DNA from: Thalassotalea agarivorans
GTDB lineage: Bacteria; Pseudomonadota; Gammaproteobacteria; Enterobacterales; Alteromonadaceae
Assembly (NCBI RefSeq): GCF_030295955.1
Contig: NZ_AP027363.1
Location: forward strand, 1,674,001 to 1,738,000
Direction: 5' to 3'
DNA: 64,000 bases
The position numbers and the translations under genes are program-made. The notes beneath the pieces were generated by a model. It saw only the letters and a program-made list of their open reading frames with translations, was not told the origin of the DNA and ran no database searches. Shown here in pieces: positions 55,131 through 64,000 of the stretch (position 1 is its first letter; every line of letters starts with the position of its first letter).

Positions 55131-55460
55131 TTAGCGAATAAAATCTAGATGTTCTTGAAAAAACTCGCCCAATAGCGGTGTTAGCACTTGTTGGCCATTT
55201 AAGGTGTGAAAGATAGCCACTAACCACATGACAAACACAGGGATCATTAAAATCCAGCCGACAAGCGGTATAAAGCAACAGATTAAAGAGGTAAGAATGA
55301 GCCCTAGCGATTGGCGTAAATGAAAACGAGCGAACTCGCTTCGGTTGTTACCATGCACAAGCACGGCGATTAACCAACCAAATATCGTTAAATAACCTAC
55401 CACCGCTACAAACTTTTCCATGTCATAGTGGTGTTTTGACTCAATGGGATACGGCGACAT
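55131..55460 (-). CDS. DUF4870-like membrane protein
   Basis: Using the ATG at 55460 (MSPYPIESKHHYDMEKF), which has GGAG seven bases upstream, the protein has 109 residues. Three helices are predicted, with the sequence EFARFHLRQSLGL between helices one and two, a feature of the DUF4870/Tic20-like family. It is cytoplasmic-membrane located with unknown role. It follows tgpA. Confidence 0.7.
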   Translation of the reverse strand: MSPYPIESKHHYDMEKFVAVVGYLTIFGWLIAVLVHGNNRSEFARFHLRQSLGLILTSLICCFIPLVGWILMIPVFVMWLVAIFHTLNGQQVLTPLLGEFFQEHLDFIR

Positions 55461-55522
55461 AAACATTGCTCCTTGCAATACAACTTCGTCTACCCTTAAG
55501 GCTAGCAAATTTTAAGTTAAAT

Positions 55523-57547
55523 TCAACTACTAACAGCGCCAATACTTTGTTTTAATTTGTTAAAATTAGCCTCTAGTTCACGCTCTACATCCTTTTGCCG
55601 ACTTTCTGATAAATCTCTATATTTCAATTGGTTATAATGAGATGCAAAGGTAGTAACAGATTCTGCCAACGGCGGATACCGCTGCGCAATATGAGCGCAA
55701 AACGCACTTACTGTTTGTGATGTTTCTTTGCTATCGCCATGTTTAGCGAGCAGATCTTGCAGTTGTTCAAACCTAACATCTTCCTTGGATTTCGCTACAA
55801 ATCGCGTACGTTTGTCGTACAATCGCCACAAAAAGACAGACAATATCACGAACAACACTACCACCAAGACATATAAATAGGTTTGCCAACTAGACAAAGC
55901 ATTCATAAATCCCTGCAATAGGTTGTTTTGTCGTTTATTGTCAAAACTCACCACCCATTTAGACCATTGATAATCAAGCGATTCAAAAAAGTGCTTCAGT
56001 TTTAAAAACACCAAGGCATCAGAAACACCCCACTGTGCAAGAAAATCATTGTTTAAGTTGTTTTGCTCTGAGGTAAGTTGCTCACTAAAACCGGATAATA
56101 CGCGCTCTGGCGCTACGAAACCTGTAGGGTCGACGCGCTGCCAACCTTGCCCTTCTATCCATATTTCTGACCAAGCGTGTGCATCACGTTGCAGTACGCG
56201 ATAAAACTGACCTTGTTCATTGAGCTCTGCGCCTAAGTAACCAGTAACAAGGCGGGCTGGCACACCGGCAGCGCGCATAATAAAGGTAAACGTAGACGCG
56301 TAATGTTCACAAAAACCTTCTTTTGTCTCAAAGTAGAATTGATCTAAGCTGTTATTGGCAAGAGTTTGCGGCGTTAGCGTGTAAAAGTAATCATTGCTAG
56401 AAAAATGCTGTTGTAGCCATTCAACTTTAGCCATCGGTTGAGTATAGCGCTGCGATAATTCTTGTCCTAGTTGACGTAATCTCGGGTTAATGTCACTAGC
56501 TTGTGGCAGTGCCAAATACTTGGCACGTGCTCGCTCTGAAAGGTTAACATCGAGCTTAGCACCAATATCACTTGCCACACCATAACTTACCCGCTGCACA
56601 ATTGGCTTTGTTGCTCTCACACTAGCGTCGCTAAGTACCTTAACTTGTGCAGATTGGGTAAAAATATTTGGGTAATCAAGTGAAAATAACCACGTTTGAA
56701 AGCTAGGCTGTGCGATAACCTGATATTCAACTGGCGGTAGCTGTGACCAAGTAATTGAAGGTTGCCGTACCGTTTGCATTTTTCGCCTAGCACTTTCCTT
56801 GCGCCAACTGCTACCATCAAATTGATCAAGCGTCATCGCGCGCCAATAAAGTGGCTGTTGTGACGCTGGCGGCGTTTTAAACTCAACCCTAAAAGCTAGT
56901 TCATTCGACAAAGCTAAATTTGCTATATCACCTACTTTTACCGAGTCAGACAAGCCTGTTTTTGCGGATTTTGCTAGTGGCACCTGCCAAAACGGAGATA
57001 ACTTGGGAAATAGAAAGAATAAAGCAAACGCGAGCGGTAAACTGTAGGCAAATAAACGTCCATGCTTTTTCAACACGGTAATAAAGGATTCGGTGCGATA
57101 CAGCGCCACCGTAACTATGGTTGTGTTTAACACAAACAACAGTAGTGTTAATCCAAAGATCCAAAGTGATTGATAAAAAATAAAGCAGGCAGCAAGCACA
57201 AAAAAACCAAGCAGTAAAAACTGATATAAATCTTTGTTTTTGTTGAGCTCCCCTAATTTTAAACAGTAAGCACAGGTTAACAATTGCACCATGGATATCA
57301 GAATGCCCTGCTGATAGCCCGTAGCAATAATAAGTATGATGGCCAACCAGGAAAACAGTTTATTAACGCGCGCTTGCTTCGAAAATGCATGTAATGTGCC
57401 GTAAAACTGATAGCTTACAATAGTGATGGTAAGTAGCAATATAGACCAATGGATTTGCGGCAAAACCAACAAAATATTGGCTAGCGCTACCAACACTAAC
57501 CATTGCTTTTGTTTTACATTAACGAGTAATAGTCGATCGGCCATCAT
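55523..57547 (-). CDS. tgpA: Transglutaminase-like membrane protein (TgpA type)
   Basis: The start is taken at 57547 (MMADRLLLV), with GAGG upstream and a TAATG overlap with the DUF58 gene; length is 674 residues. About six N-terminal helices (DUF3488) are followed by a periplasmic transglutaminase-core domain with Cys in EGFCEHYASTF and His and Asp in DAHAWSEIWIEGQGWQRVDPTG. A further helix and a DUF4129 tail follow. TgpA is an essential protein of this type in Pseudomonas. It is the third gene of a moxR-DUF58-tgpA operon. Confidence 0.92.
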   Translation of the reverse strand: MMADRLLLVNVKQKQWLVLVALANILLVLPQIHWSILLLTITIVSYQFYGTLHAFSKQARVNKLFSWLAIILIIATGYQQGILISMVQLLTCAYCLKLGELNKNKDLYQFLLLGFFVLAACFIFYQSLWIFGLTLLLFVLNTTIVTVALYRTESFITVLKKHGRLFAYSLPLAFALFFLFPKLSPFWQVPLAKSAKTGLSDSVKVGDIANLALSNELAFRVEFKTPPASQQPLYWRAMTLDQFDGSSWRKESARRKMQTVRQPSITWSQLPPVEYQVIAQPSFQTWLFSLDYPNIFTQSAQVKVLSDASVRATKPIVQRVSYGVASDIGAKLDVNLSERARAKYLALPQASDINPRLRQLGQELSQRYTQPMAKVEWLQQHFSSNDYFYTLTPQTLANNSLDQFYFETKEGFCEHYASTFTFIMRAAGVPARLVTGYLGAELNEQGQFYRVLQRDAHAWSEIWIEGQGWQRVDPTGFVAPERVLSGFSEQLTSEQNNLNNDFLAQWGVSDALVFLKLKHFFESLDYQWSKWVVSFDNKRQNNLLQGFMNALSSWQTYLYVLVVVLFVILSVFLWRLYDKRTRFVAKSKEDVRFEQLQDLLAKHGDSKETSQTVSAFCAHIAQRYPPLAESVTTFASHYNQLKYRDLSESRQKDVERELEANFNKLKQSIGAVSS

Positions 57548-58503
57548 TAATACCTCGCAATAGCCGTTAAGCACGCCTGTAGGTGCTGCTCGCCTGATTG
57601 CACCGCCAAGATTGTTTCGCCTAAACGAAAGCCAAAAGCGTGTCCCTTCCGCGTTTTATCAATCACTAAATAGGTCATTTTGGCCAGCTTAGCTTCAATG
57701 TGCCCTGCTTCGACACTATCCAACGTAATCCAATCGTCATTACCAGATAATGATTGGTTTTCTCTTACTTGCCAATCTCCGCCTTTAGCCACTTGCTTCC
57801 AAGCAACATGTGTAAGCGGCATGCCTTGTTCATAGGCTTTAAACTGATAAAACTCATCACTTTGTTTTACTTGCCGGCCTTTACCCTGCTCGGCTTCTTC
57901 CAAACTATTGGAAAAATTTGCCATGCTCGGCTCTATTGGCTCTGGAAAAACAATGAGTTGAATGGGGTAAGCTAAATAGCTCCAACAGTTAAACAAGCCT
58001 AAAGGATACCGGGAGTACAACTTTACCCGCTGTGCAATATGTTCCCCGCGCTCATTTACTTCTACTGGGATCTCTATTGTCGTGTGTTCTTGGTCATGCA
58101 AATCAAAGGCAATACTTTGAGATTGTTCTCTAAAACTTGCGCGAATGCCCTGTTTAGCGTTTGCTGACAACGCCTTAAAGGTAACATTACCTTTTTTATT
58201 TGCTTCTAATAGCGGCGCATTAACAAATTCAAGTGACAATTTTGCCATATTGTTAAACGTTGCAAACATGCAGGTTAAAAAAAGACTCAACATTAGGTAA
58301 GAAAACAACACAATAATATTGTTTTGGTAATTGGTGCCGAGTAAAAAAATCAAGATCACTAATGCTAAGTAACTAAAACCAAAGCCACTTGGGAAAATAA
58401 AAATGTTCTTACTCGACAATTGATGACGACTGGACTGCGGTACCCTGCGCTTTAACCAGGATTCGAAACGACCATCAATTGTTTTCTTTAATGAGGTCAG
58501 CAT
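57547..58503 (-). CDS. DUF58 domain protein
   Basis: The 318-residue protein has two membrane helices (about 38-80) and a DUF58 region with FNCWSYLAYPIQLIVFPEP and the C-terminal DEFYQFKAYEQGMPLTHVAWKQVAK (the usual DF-x-x-x-R-x-Y-x-x-GD-x-x-x-x-IxWK block in degenerate form). It typically works with MoxR ATPases. It lies two bases after the moxR gene. Confidence 0.9.
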   Translation of the reverse strand: MLTSLKKTIDGRFESWLKRRVPQSSRHQLSSKNIFIFPSGFGFSYLALVILIFLLGTNYQNNIIVLFSYLMLSLFLTCMFATFNNMAKLSLEFVNAPLLEANKKGNVTFKALSANAKQGIRASFREQSQSIAFDLHDQEHTTIEIPVEVNERGEHIAQRVKLYSRYPLGLFNCWSYLAYPIQLIVFPEPIEPSMANFSNSLEEAEQGKGRQVKQSDEFYQFKAYEQGMPLTHVAWKQVAKGGDWQVRENQSLSGNDDWITLDSVEAGHIEAKLAKMTYLVIDKTRKGHAFGFRLGETILAVQSGEQHLQACLTAIARY

Positions 58504-58505
58504 AA

Positions 58506-59420
58506 TTAGCTCGCCGACGGGTCAACACTTTTTAATACCTGCAGCGCATAGGACTGTTCATGCTCGCCTAATGACTGGCTGTCCATGCGATGCTGACATA
58601 CAGGTACAAATACCGCTTGTACGTCTTCTGGAAGTGCGTAATCACGCCCATGAATAAATGCCCACGCTTTGCTCGATGCTACAAGTGCTTGCAAGGCACG
58701 AGGCGACAATGCATTAAATTTAGACTGCTCACGCGTTGCACTGCCTAGTGCAATAACATAATCAAGCAAGCTGTCAGAAACCGTTACCTCACGCACTAAA
58801 GCTTGTAGCGACAATAATTGCTCCGCATCTATTTGTGGCGGCAAAGCTTGGTGTTGAACGCGTTTATTTTGACCATTAAGGATCATCTTTTCGGCATCTT
58901 TGGTTGGAAAGCCTAAGCTCAACCGCATGGTAAAACGGTCCATTTGTGATTCAGGTAACGGGTATGTGCCTAGGTGGTGTTGCGGATTTTGTGTAGCGAT
59001 TACAAAAAACGGATCAGGCAAGGTGTAGGTTTTGCCATCAATACTCACTTGTCCTTCTTCCATAGACTCCAACAGCGCACTTTGTGTCTTCGGACTGGCT
59101 CGGTTGATCTCATCAGCTAGAATAAGTTGATTGAATATTGGACCCTTATGTAGGCTAAACGCCTGTTTTTGATTGTCAAAAACGTTAATGCCGGTGATGT
59201 CAGCGGGTAACATATCACTGGTAAATTGAACACGCTGATAACTAAGCCCTAGCGTATCCGCTAAGGTATGCGCTAAGGTCGTTTTACCCATTCCTGGTAG
59301 GTCTTCAAGCAATAAGTGCCCTTTAGCCAACATACAGGCTAAAGCCAATTTCACTTGTTTTTCTTTGCCAAGAACGTATCGGTTAATTTGTGCGAGTATA
59401 TTATTAATATTGTTGTCCAT
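58506..59420 (-). CDS. MoxR family AAA+ ATPase
   Basis: The 304-residue ATPase has Walker A EDLPGMGKTTLAHTLA (about 38-53), Walker B LILADEINRASPKTQSALLE and sensor region FFVIATQNPQHHLGTYPLPESQMDRF. MoxR proteins act as chaperones for partner complexes with DUF58 or VWA proteins. It is first in its operon. Confidence 0.95.
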   Translation of the reverse strand: MDNNINNILAQINRYVLGKEKQVKLALACMLAKGHLLLEDLPGMGKTTLAHTLADTLGLSYQRVQFTSDMLPADITGINVFDNQKQAFSLHKGPIFNQLILADEINRASPKTQSALLESMEEGQVSIDGKTYTLPDPFFVIATQNPQHHLGTYPLPESQMDRFTMRLSLGFPTKDAEKMILNGQNKRVQHQALPPQIDAEQLLSLQALVREVTVSDSLLDYVIALGSATREQSKFNALSPRALQALVASSKAWAFIHGRDYALPEDVQAVFVPVCQHRMDSQSLGEHEQSYALQVLKSVDPSAS

Positions 59421-59443
59421 ATCACTACTACTTTTCGGTGATG

Positions 59444-59995
59444 TTAAAAAGAAGAACCTGGTTGTGCTAAAAATGCGCGCTCTTCTGCCGTCGACTCTCT
59501 TGAGAGTATGTTATTTCTGTGGGGGTAACGCCCAAACTGTTCAATAATAACCTTATGTTTTAGTTCAAACGCTAAGTTATGTTCTAGACCGGGTTGCGCA
59601 AACAAAGTTTCCGCTATTTTATGTATCGCCAAAGATTCACTGTGCATAAAAGGCATGTACATAAAACTTTTTTGTGGTGGCGTTAACTGCTGATCTAGCC
59701 CTAATTCTATCGCTCTTTGCGCTAACACTAGCGCTTGTCCGTCATAAGCAAATGCGGCGGGTCTATCGCGAAAGATATTGCGAGAAAACTGATCTAAAAC
59801 AATGATTTCAGCTAGTGCCCCGAGTGCATGTTGCCGCCATTGCTCACTTTCGCCAGCGACAACGTATGCGTGAGTTTGGCTAAAAGTCGCCGTAATTTCT
59901 TTATCTAGGGTATCGCTTTTTGCAAACCATTGATTAGGTTTTAACGTGTCAAACCAAAACGCGATCACTTTTTCATATTGCATGTATTTGTTCAC
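59444..59995 (-). CDS. DUF924 family protein
   Basis: The 183-residue protein shows the DUF924 landmarks VIAFWFDTLKPNQWF, LDQFSRNIFRDRPAAFAYD and FGRYPHRNNILSRESTAEE. The fold is TPR-like and the role is unknown. The frame opens with GTG at 59995, overlapping the upstream GFA gene by four bases; an ATG at 59983 is an alternative. Confidence 0.9.
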   Translation of the reverse strand: MNKYMQYEKVIAFWFDTLKPNQWFAKSDTLDKEITATFSQTHAYVVAGESEQWRQHALGALAEIIVLDQFSRNIFRDRPAAFAYDGQALVLAQRAIELGLDQQLTPPQKSFMYMPFMHSESLAIHKIAETLFAQPGLEHNLAFELKHKVIIEQFGRYPHRNNILSRESTAEERAFLAQPGSSF

Positions 59996-60405
59996 TGCCT
60001 GTAGTTTGGAAAATGAGGTAATTCATGAATATCATGCAGCCAAGTGACTTGAGAAGATACATAAATATTCGCATTTGGTTTAAACAAGTGCTGGCCAGAA
60101 TCAAGTGCCGCAAGCGCTACTTCTATGGTTTGGTCTGCGCGATTATAGACTGACTCAAAAAACAAGCTACTACCACAACTATTACAAAAAGATCGTTTAG
60201 CGCCATTATCGCTGACATAATGCGTTAAATGCGCTTTGCCGTTTAAATGAAACCCTTGTAACTTAACTTCGATAAAGGTTGAAAAAGCGCTGCCGTGAAA
60301 CTTCTGACACATGCGACAATGACAATGCGCTACAAGCGGCGTGACCTGCTCTGTTTCAACAGCAAAGTTCACCTTTTGACATAGGCAACTACCGCTGATG
60401 CGCAT
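59992..60405 (-). CDS. GFA family protein
   Basis: The ATG at 60405 (MRISGSCLCQKV) gives 137 residues; a start four codons earlier is possible. Zinc ligands are CLC near 7-9, CHCRMC at about 28-33 and CNSCG at about 74-78. It is the second GFA protein of the window, embedded in a run of overlapping genes. Confidence 0.88.
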   Translation of the reverse strand: MRISGSCLCQKVNFAVETEQVTPLVAHCHCRMCQKFHGSAFSTFIEVKLQGFHLNGKAHLTHYVSDNGAKRSFCNSCGSSLFFESVYNRADQTIEVALAALDSGQHLFKPNANIYVSSQVTWLHDIHELPHFPNYRQ

Positions 60406-60802
60406 TGTGTCCCTCATAATATGAGCTCAGATAGGCTTCTGTGTCAGGGTTATCTGTATATATATACCGAATGTATAATTCACGTTCAGCGTGCATTACA
60501 GTCATATCGTAAACGCAAAACGAATAAAGGTTGCTGTCTTCTATCCAGCCTTGTGCTGATTGCACAAAAACGCGAGTAAATAGCTCGTTGTCATTGCCCC
60601 ACTCACAAAGTACCAAATAGTTTGATTGAGCACCTTGATGAAAAATAACAAAACCTAGCGTATCTGCGCGTTTTTCAATGTGTGACCATTGCTCAATAAA
60701 CGTATCACATGATAGCGCTTTGTCTTCGGCGACAATGCCATACACTTTATAGCCATTTAACGATTGCTTTGGCATTGGAAAAGTTTTTCTAGCTTTATAC
60801 AT
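60389..60802 (-). CDS. Hypothetical protein
   Basis: The 137-residue cytoplasmic protein has no signal peptide or helix in the membrane and overlaps the GFA gene by 17 bases. A second start at 60775 (MPKQSLNGYKVYG) is possible. It is rich in aromatic residues (many Tyr and Phe) with a compact alpha/beta pattern. I do not recognise a family. It is part of a co-directional cluster with DsbA-like and GST genes. Confidence 0.65.
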   Translation of the reverse strand: MYKARKTFPMPKQSLNGYKVYGIVAEDKALSCDTFIEQWSHIEKRADTLGFVIFHQGAQSNYLVLCEWGNDNELFTRVFVQSAQGWIEDSNLYSFCVYDMTVMHAERELYIRYIYTDNPDTEAYLSSYYEGHNAHQR

Positions 60803-60808
60803 AAAGCG

Positions 60809-61468
60809 CTAGCACCAACTTGCTTCATTCTCAGGGTTATGCAGCAACTGTTCGACATTTGCATGCAACACTCTGTAGCCGACATTACCAAACAGGGTTT
60901 GACGACCACCATCGAGCACATAGGTCGGGCTACCTTTAAGCTGCTCTTTTTTTGCTTGCTGATAATCTGACATAAGTGCGGCAATTGCGGTGCCGTTTTC
61001 TACCGCATAAACTAGCAGCTGACTATCTAAGCCAATTGTTGAGGCGATTTCAGCGAGTACCTTGTATTGGCTAATATCTAATCCTTCTACAAAAAATGCA
61101 TTACGAATAGCAAAGGCATACTCTGCTGACTTTCTTTGGCCGATTTGCAGTTGTGCTGCCTTAATAAACAAATGGGCATTAGTCGAGGTTGTAGGTTTTA
61201 CTTGCTGCCAAATATCGGCTTTTACCGGCGCTTCATCATAGGGTTTAGATGCGGTAACAACATGTTCGGCAAAGCCTGCATAACCGCCACGAGTCGCCCA
61301 CGTTGTTTCCATTTTCGCAGCAACATCTCCGAAGATGTCTACATACTTATGCTTAATCACTATTTTATCGAAAAACTGTTTTTCTAACTCGTCGACTCGT
61401 CTTTGCGCGATCCAAGCCCATACACATAGCACATCTGAATAATAATCTACCACCAAAGGTTGTGACAT
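60809..61468 (-). CDS. DsbA-like thioredoxin-fold oxidoreductase
   Basis: The 219-residue protein matches the DsbA/HCCA-isomerase superfamily (2-hydroxychromene-2-carboxylate isomerase, FrnE-like). The active-site position reads DVLCVWAW, so it has one cysteine where DsbA has CxxC. The cis-proline loop is at KGSPTYVLDGGRQTLFGNVGYRVL. A GST-like activity with glutathione is likely by analogy. It lies 15 bases downstream of a GST gene. Confidence 0.78.
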   Translation of the reverse strand: MSQPLVVDYYSDVLCVWAWIAQRRVDELEKQFFDKIVIKHKYVDIFGDVAAKMETTWATRGGYAGFAEHVVTASKPYDEAPVKADIWQQVKPTTSTNAHLFIKAAQLQIGQRKSAEYAFAIRNAFFVEGLDISQYKVLAEIASTIGLDSQLLVYAVENGTAIAALMSDYQQAKKEQLKGSPTYVLDGGRQTLFGNVGYRVLHANVEQLLHNPENEASWC

Positions 61469-61483
61469 AATGATGCTCCCTAT

Positions 61484-62083
61484 TTAGCCAATAGCTATAT
61501 AATTTGATTGTCTTTCAATGCGTTTGATCCATTGTTTGATATTAGGGTATTTATCTAGATCAAAGCCACCTTCGTCTGCAACATGAGTATAGGCAAACAA
61601 CGATATATCTGCTGTCGAAAGTTGATCATTCACCAGGTAGACTTGTTTTGCTAATGTTTTCTCAATGACAGTCAACGCTTTGTGACCGCCCTCTTGCTTT
61701 GAGGCGAAATCCTGCTCTTTATCTTTTGGTAGACCTAAATATTTTTTAATGAATCTGGCTACCGCAATATAAGGCTCATGACTGTATTGCTCAAAAAATT
61801 GCCATTGTTGTATATACGCTTGGGTCAATGGATCGTTGGGATACAACGAAGAGTCTTTTGCTAGATAATTAATAATGGCGTTAGATTCGGCTAAACAGTC
61901 CCCTGAGGTGAGCACTAAACAAGGAATTTTGCCATTAGGATTCTTCGCTAAAAAAGCCTGAGATTGCGTTTCTCGATTTAAAATATCTACATGTATCCAC
62001 TTATATGGTATGCCAAGTAGCTCTGCGGTTAATTTAACCTTGTAACAATTGCCAGAATTTACATCACCATAGATTGTGATCAT
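61484..62083 (-). CDS. Glutathione S-transferase family protein
   Basis: The 199-residue protein has an N-terminal thioredoxin-like domain (MITIYGDVNSGNCYKVKL, with the active-site Ser-Gly-Asn-Cys; NPNGKIPCL and ESNAIINYLA) and a C-terminal helical domain with LSTADISLFAYTHVA. It overlaps the glycosyltransferase gene by four bases. Confidence 0.92.
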   Translation of the reverse strand: MITIYGDVNSGNCYKVKLTAELLGIPYKWIHVDILNRETQSQAFLAKNPNGKIPCLVLTSGDCLAESNAIINYLAKDSSLYPNDPLTQAYIQQWQFFEQYSHEPYIAVARFIKKYLGLPKDKEQDFASKQEGGHKALTVIEKTLAKQVYLVNDQLSTADISLFAYTHVADEGGFDLDKYPNIKQWIKRIERQSNYIAIG

Positions 62084-63270
62084 AGATTATTTGTTTTGGT
62101 TGCCTCGAATGGACAATCAGGATAACCGTTATCTCGTAAAAAGTGTATATATTTTAACGTTTTAAACGCATCGAACCAATGCACTAATTGCTTATCAAAT
62201 TGAGATTGGGAGACATTGAGATTAGCGCTGACAAAGCGATGGATATTGAGCGCTTGTAACGCTTGCCGACTCACTTCGGTAAGCCCTTTAAACCATGAAT
62301 CGAGATCATGCCTTTTAGCAAAGAGTAACGGAAAAGATTCAAGTAAAAGGCGTAATTGCTTAAATACGTCAGGGTGGTAATACAAATAGTCTTGCTGTTG
62401 CTGTTTTAACGCGAGAATCTTTTGTACGGCTGGTCCAGTGCCAAAAGGTACTCGATTAGAAGGTCTTGCCTCTAGCTCAATATGAACCTTTGTTAGCGAC
62501 TTAACCTCGCCTATTTTTGCCAATTTGTTAATAAGATAGAAGTCTTCCCCTGCACTGCGTTTGGGAAAACCGCGTACTTTGGCATACGCAGACATCTCAA
62601 AAAACAAAATAGAGCCAATGGTAAAAAACGCATAGTGGCTTTTTGCCTCTATTAACCCATTAACGTAATAGCGCAGTGCTTGTTCATAGAGTTCATTGGC
62701 TACATGTACCGCTGTGTTTGCGCTGTAATGATAAAACTCGCAATAACCAACAGACACGTTACTAGAGACTGTTTTTAGTTCGTTTACATAGTTGTTTGGT
62801 AGGCTTGCGTCAGCATCTGTTGAAATAATAAAGCGAGAATCTACAAGGCCTTGAGCATATAATGCGAGCGAAATATCACATGCGATTTTCCTTGCTAAAC
62901 CGACACCTTGTTTGTGTGGAATAGGCCTTGTAAACCTATCTACAACTAAAATGTCACCATGGCGCGAAGATATCAACGTTAAGTTATTTTGTTGCCAAAC
63001 TATTGGCCCTACAGCACATACAAACGATGCTAACTGTTCTTGCGCCTTTGAATCTGTAGCGTTATCTGGTTGATTGATAACAAGCACAAGTAACAGCCGG
63101 TTAGTTGTCCAGAGCGAAGAAGACAACAGCTGTTCAATAAATTGCGGCGTTTCTTCGTATGCGGGAATACAAACGGCTTGATGGTATGACTCTGCTGGAA
63201 AATTATCTAGCGAGGCAACTTCACTCTCAGCATAGTGCTGCAGATACTTAGCAATAACTCGTTTATCCAC
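62080..63270 (-). CDS. Glycosyltransferase-like protein (GT-A fold)
   Basis: The 396-residue protein has an N-terminal segment AVCIPAYEETPQFIEQLL (about 32-49), a DxD-type motif in FIISTDADASLPNNY (about 147-161) and a later SAGEDFYLINKLAK, all typical of family 2 glycosyltransferases. VGLARKIACDISLALYAQG fits the acceptor-side helix. No membrane helices are seen. The sugar and acceptor are unknown. It is 13 bases after miaE. Confidence 0.72.
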   Translation of the reverse strand: MDKRVIAKYLQHYAESEVASLDNFPAESYHQAVCIPAYEETPQFIEQLLSSSLWTTNRLLLVLVINQPDNATDSKAQEQLASFVCAVGPIVWQQNNLTLISSRHGDILVVDRFTRPIPHKQGVGLARKIACDISLALYAQGLVDSRFIISTDADASLPNNYVNELKTVSSNVSVGYCEFYHYSANTAVHVANELYEQALRYYVNGLIEAKSHYAFFTIGSILFFEMSAYAKVRGFPKRSAGEDFYLINKLAKIGEVKSLTKVHIELEARPSNRVPFGTGPAVQKILALKQQQQDYLYYHPDVFKQLRLLLESFPLLFAKRHDLDSWFKGLTEVSRQALQALNIHRFVSANLNVSQSQFDKQLVHWFDAFKTLKYIHFLRDNGYPDCPFEATKTNNL

Positions 63271-63283
63271 AACACCATCCTGA

Positions 63284-63856
63284 TTAATGTAGGGCCGCCC
63301 TAAAAGGAAGTTTCCTACAGATTTCTGCTTCAGCGTTCAGTATTTCCTCAAGACGAGTATATACTGTATTTTCGTCAAAGTACTCTAGAGCTAATTCAAC
63401 GAACAAATTGGCATGTTTTTCTTCAGAGCGCGCTATTTGCCAATATAATTCCTTTTCTTTACCTGGCTCTAGCGCATGGGCGATCAAAGAAAAACGTTCG
63501 TAGCCTCTTGCTTCGATAACACCTGCGATAAGCAAGCGATCTAGAAAAAATACGTCGGTACCACGGCGAAACAAGGCTCTTAGTTCATGAATATACGGAT
63601 CTTTTTGATCACGGCCTAACTGCTGTCCACGCGCTGTGATCAGTTTCAATACCTGTTTAAAGTGAATAAGCTCTTCAATCGCTAAATCTGTCATGGCTTT
63701 AACCACTGACTTGCGATCTGGGTAATGAGATAACATAGACATTGCCATACCTGAGGCTTTTTTCTCGGCGGCTGCATGGTCACTTAAGAACGCGTCAAAG
63801 TCGTTCATAACAGTTTCCGCCCACTCTGGCGGAGTTTGATACTTCAATTCAATCAT
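63284..63856 (-). CDS. miaE: tRNA-(ms2io6A)-hydroxylase
   Basis: The ATG at 63856 (MIELKYQTPPEW) gives 190 residues; a GTG eight codons earlier is an alternative. The ferritin-like diiron ligands are visible as DLAIEELIHFKQVLKL, GVIEARGYERF and RSEEKHANLFVELAL, matching E-x-x-H and E-x-x-x-x-x-E-x-x-H patterns. MiaE hydroxylates the isopentenyl group on A37 of tRNA. Confidence 0.94.
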   Translation of the reverse strand: MIELKYQTPPEWAETVMNDFDAFLSDHAAAEKKASGMAMSMLSHYPDRKSVVKAMTDLAIEELIHFKQVLKLITARGQQLGRDQKDPYIHELRALFRRGTDVFFLDRLLIAGVIEARGYERFSLIAHALEPGKEKELYWQIARSEEKHANLFVELALEYFDENTVYTRLEEILNAEAEICRKLPFRAALH

Positions 63857-64000
63857 TGTACTAACTAGTTTGGCTAACACTCTGTAGATAATTGGCGCGT
63901 ATTCTACCCCATTAACGGTGTTAATTTAACTGTTGATGGTAATTTCCTTGTGCTCAATACTGGCTAGTTTATTGCTGCTTTTTGTGAGCAACTATCGCAA

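Overview
The window looks like one contiguous piece of a chromosome from a marine gammaproteobacterium, most likely Alteromonadales and near Colwelliaceae (Thalassotalea or Colwellia-like). I infer this from the low GC content, the HexR-type Entner-Doudoroff cluster with two glyceraldehyde-3-phosphate dehydrogenases, tusDCBE next to yccA and a serT tRNA, the recCBD order, and the DUF3087, MiaE and MoxR/DUF58/TgpA genes. No database search was possible, so the placement is inference.

Layout. 1-4.0 kb: the 5' part of a DUF1800 gene, a secreted DUF6786-like protein, a small internally duplicated membrane protein and a tandem universal stress protein. 4.2-11.6 kb: a nine-gene, translationally coupled Mrp-type cation/proton antiporter operon (E-F-G-B-C-D-D-small-D). 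It lacks a canonical MrpA; three NuoL/M/N-like subunits and a MbhD/MbhE-MnhB fusion appear to take its place. 11.6-12.8 kb: a gene-poor region around tRNA-Ser(UGA), packed with small hairpins whose loops read ANGGAN, duplicated terminators and 139-bp tandem repeats that carry the tRNA 5' end. 12.8-15.6 kb: tag, yccA (with a heat-shock-like promoter) and tusDCBE.

15.6-28.9 kb: central carbon metabolism. It holds gapB, msrB, gnd, gapA, the operon zwf-pgl-edd-glk-eda, the divergent regulator hexR, and pykA. A perfect HexR-type palindrome lies between zwf and hexR and a near-match sits upstream of gapA. Together these genes take glucose through Glk, Zwf, Pgl, Edd and Eda to pyruvate and glyceraldehyde-3-phosphate, and on through Gap and Pyk.

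28.9-42.9 kb: housekeeping and miscellaneous genes (nitroreductase, DoxX, sppA-ansA, M28 peptidase with a PQQ-repeat protein, PilZ, hrpA, CBS, isoaspartyl peptidase, crotonase, GFA protein, hypotheticals). 42.9-45.8 kb: an accessory patch with a REP-associated transposase, a short direct repeat that truncates a DUF4926-like ORF, an integron attC-like junction, a zinc-ribbon protein and a large structured palindromic element with two GGA-loop hairpins. 45.8-55.1 kb: DUF3087 and the recC-recB-recD operon (recombinational repair). 55.1-64 kb: a DUF4870-like protein, the moxR-DUF58-tgpA triad, and a run of co-directional genes (DUF924, GFA, unknown, DsbA-like, GST, glycosyltransferase, miaE).

The most unusual signals are the RNA-like hairpin arrays at 11.67-12.16 kb and 45.19-45.39 kb. 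Their loops fit both the CsrA/RsmA recognition motif A(N)GGA and the loop of the TwoAYGGAY RNA motif. They are candidates for a Csr-titrating or otherwise structured RNA family.
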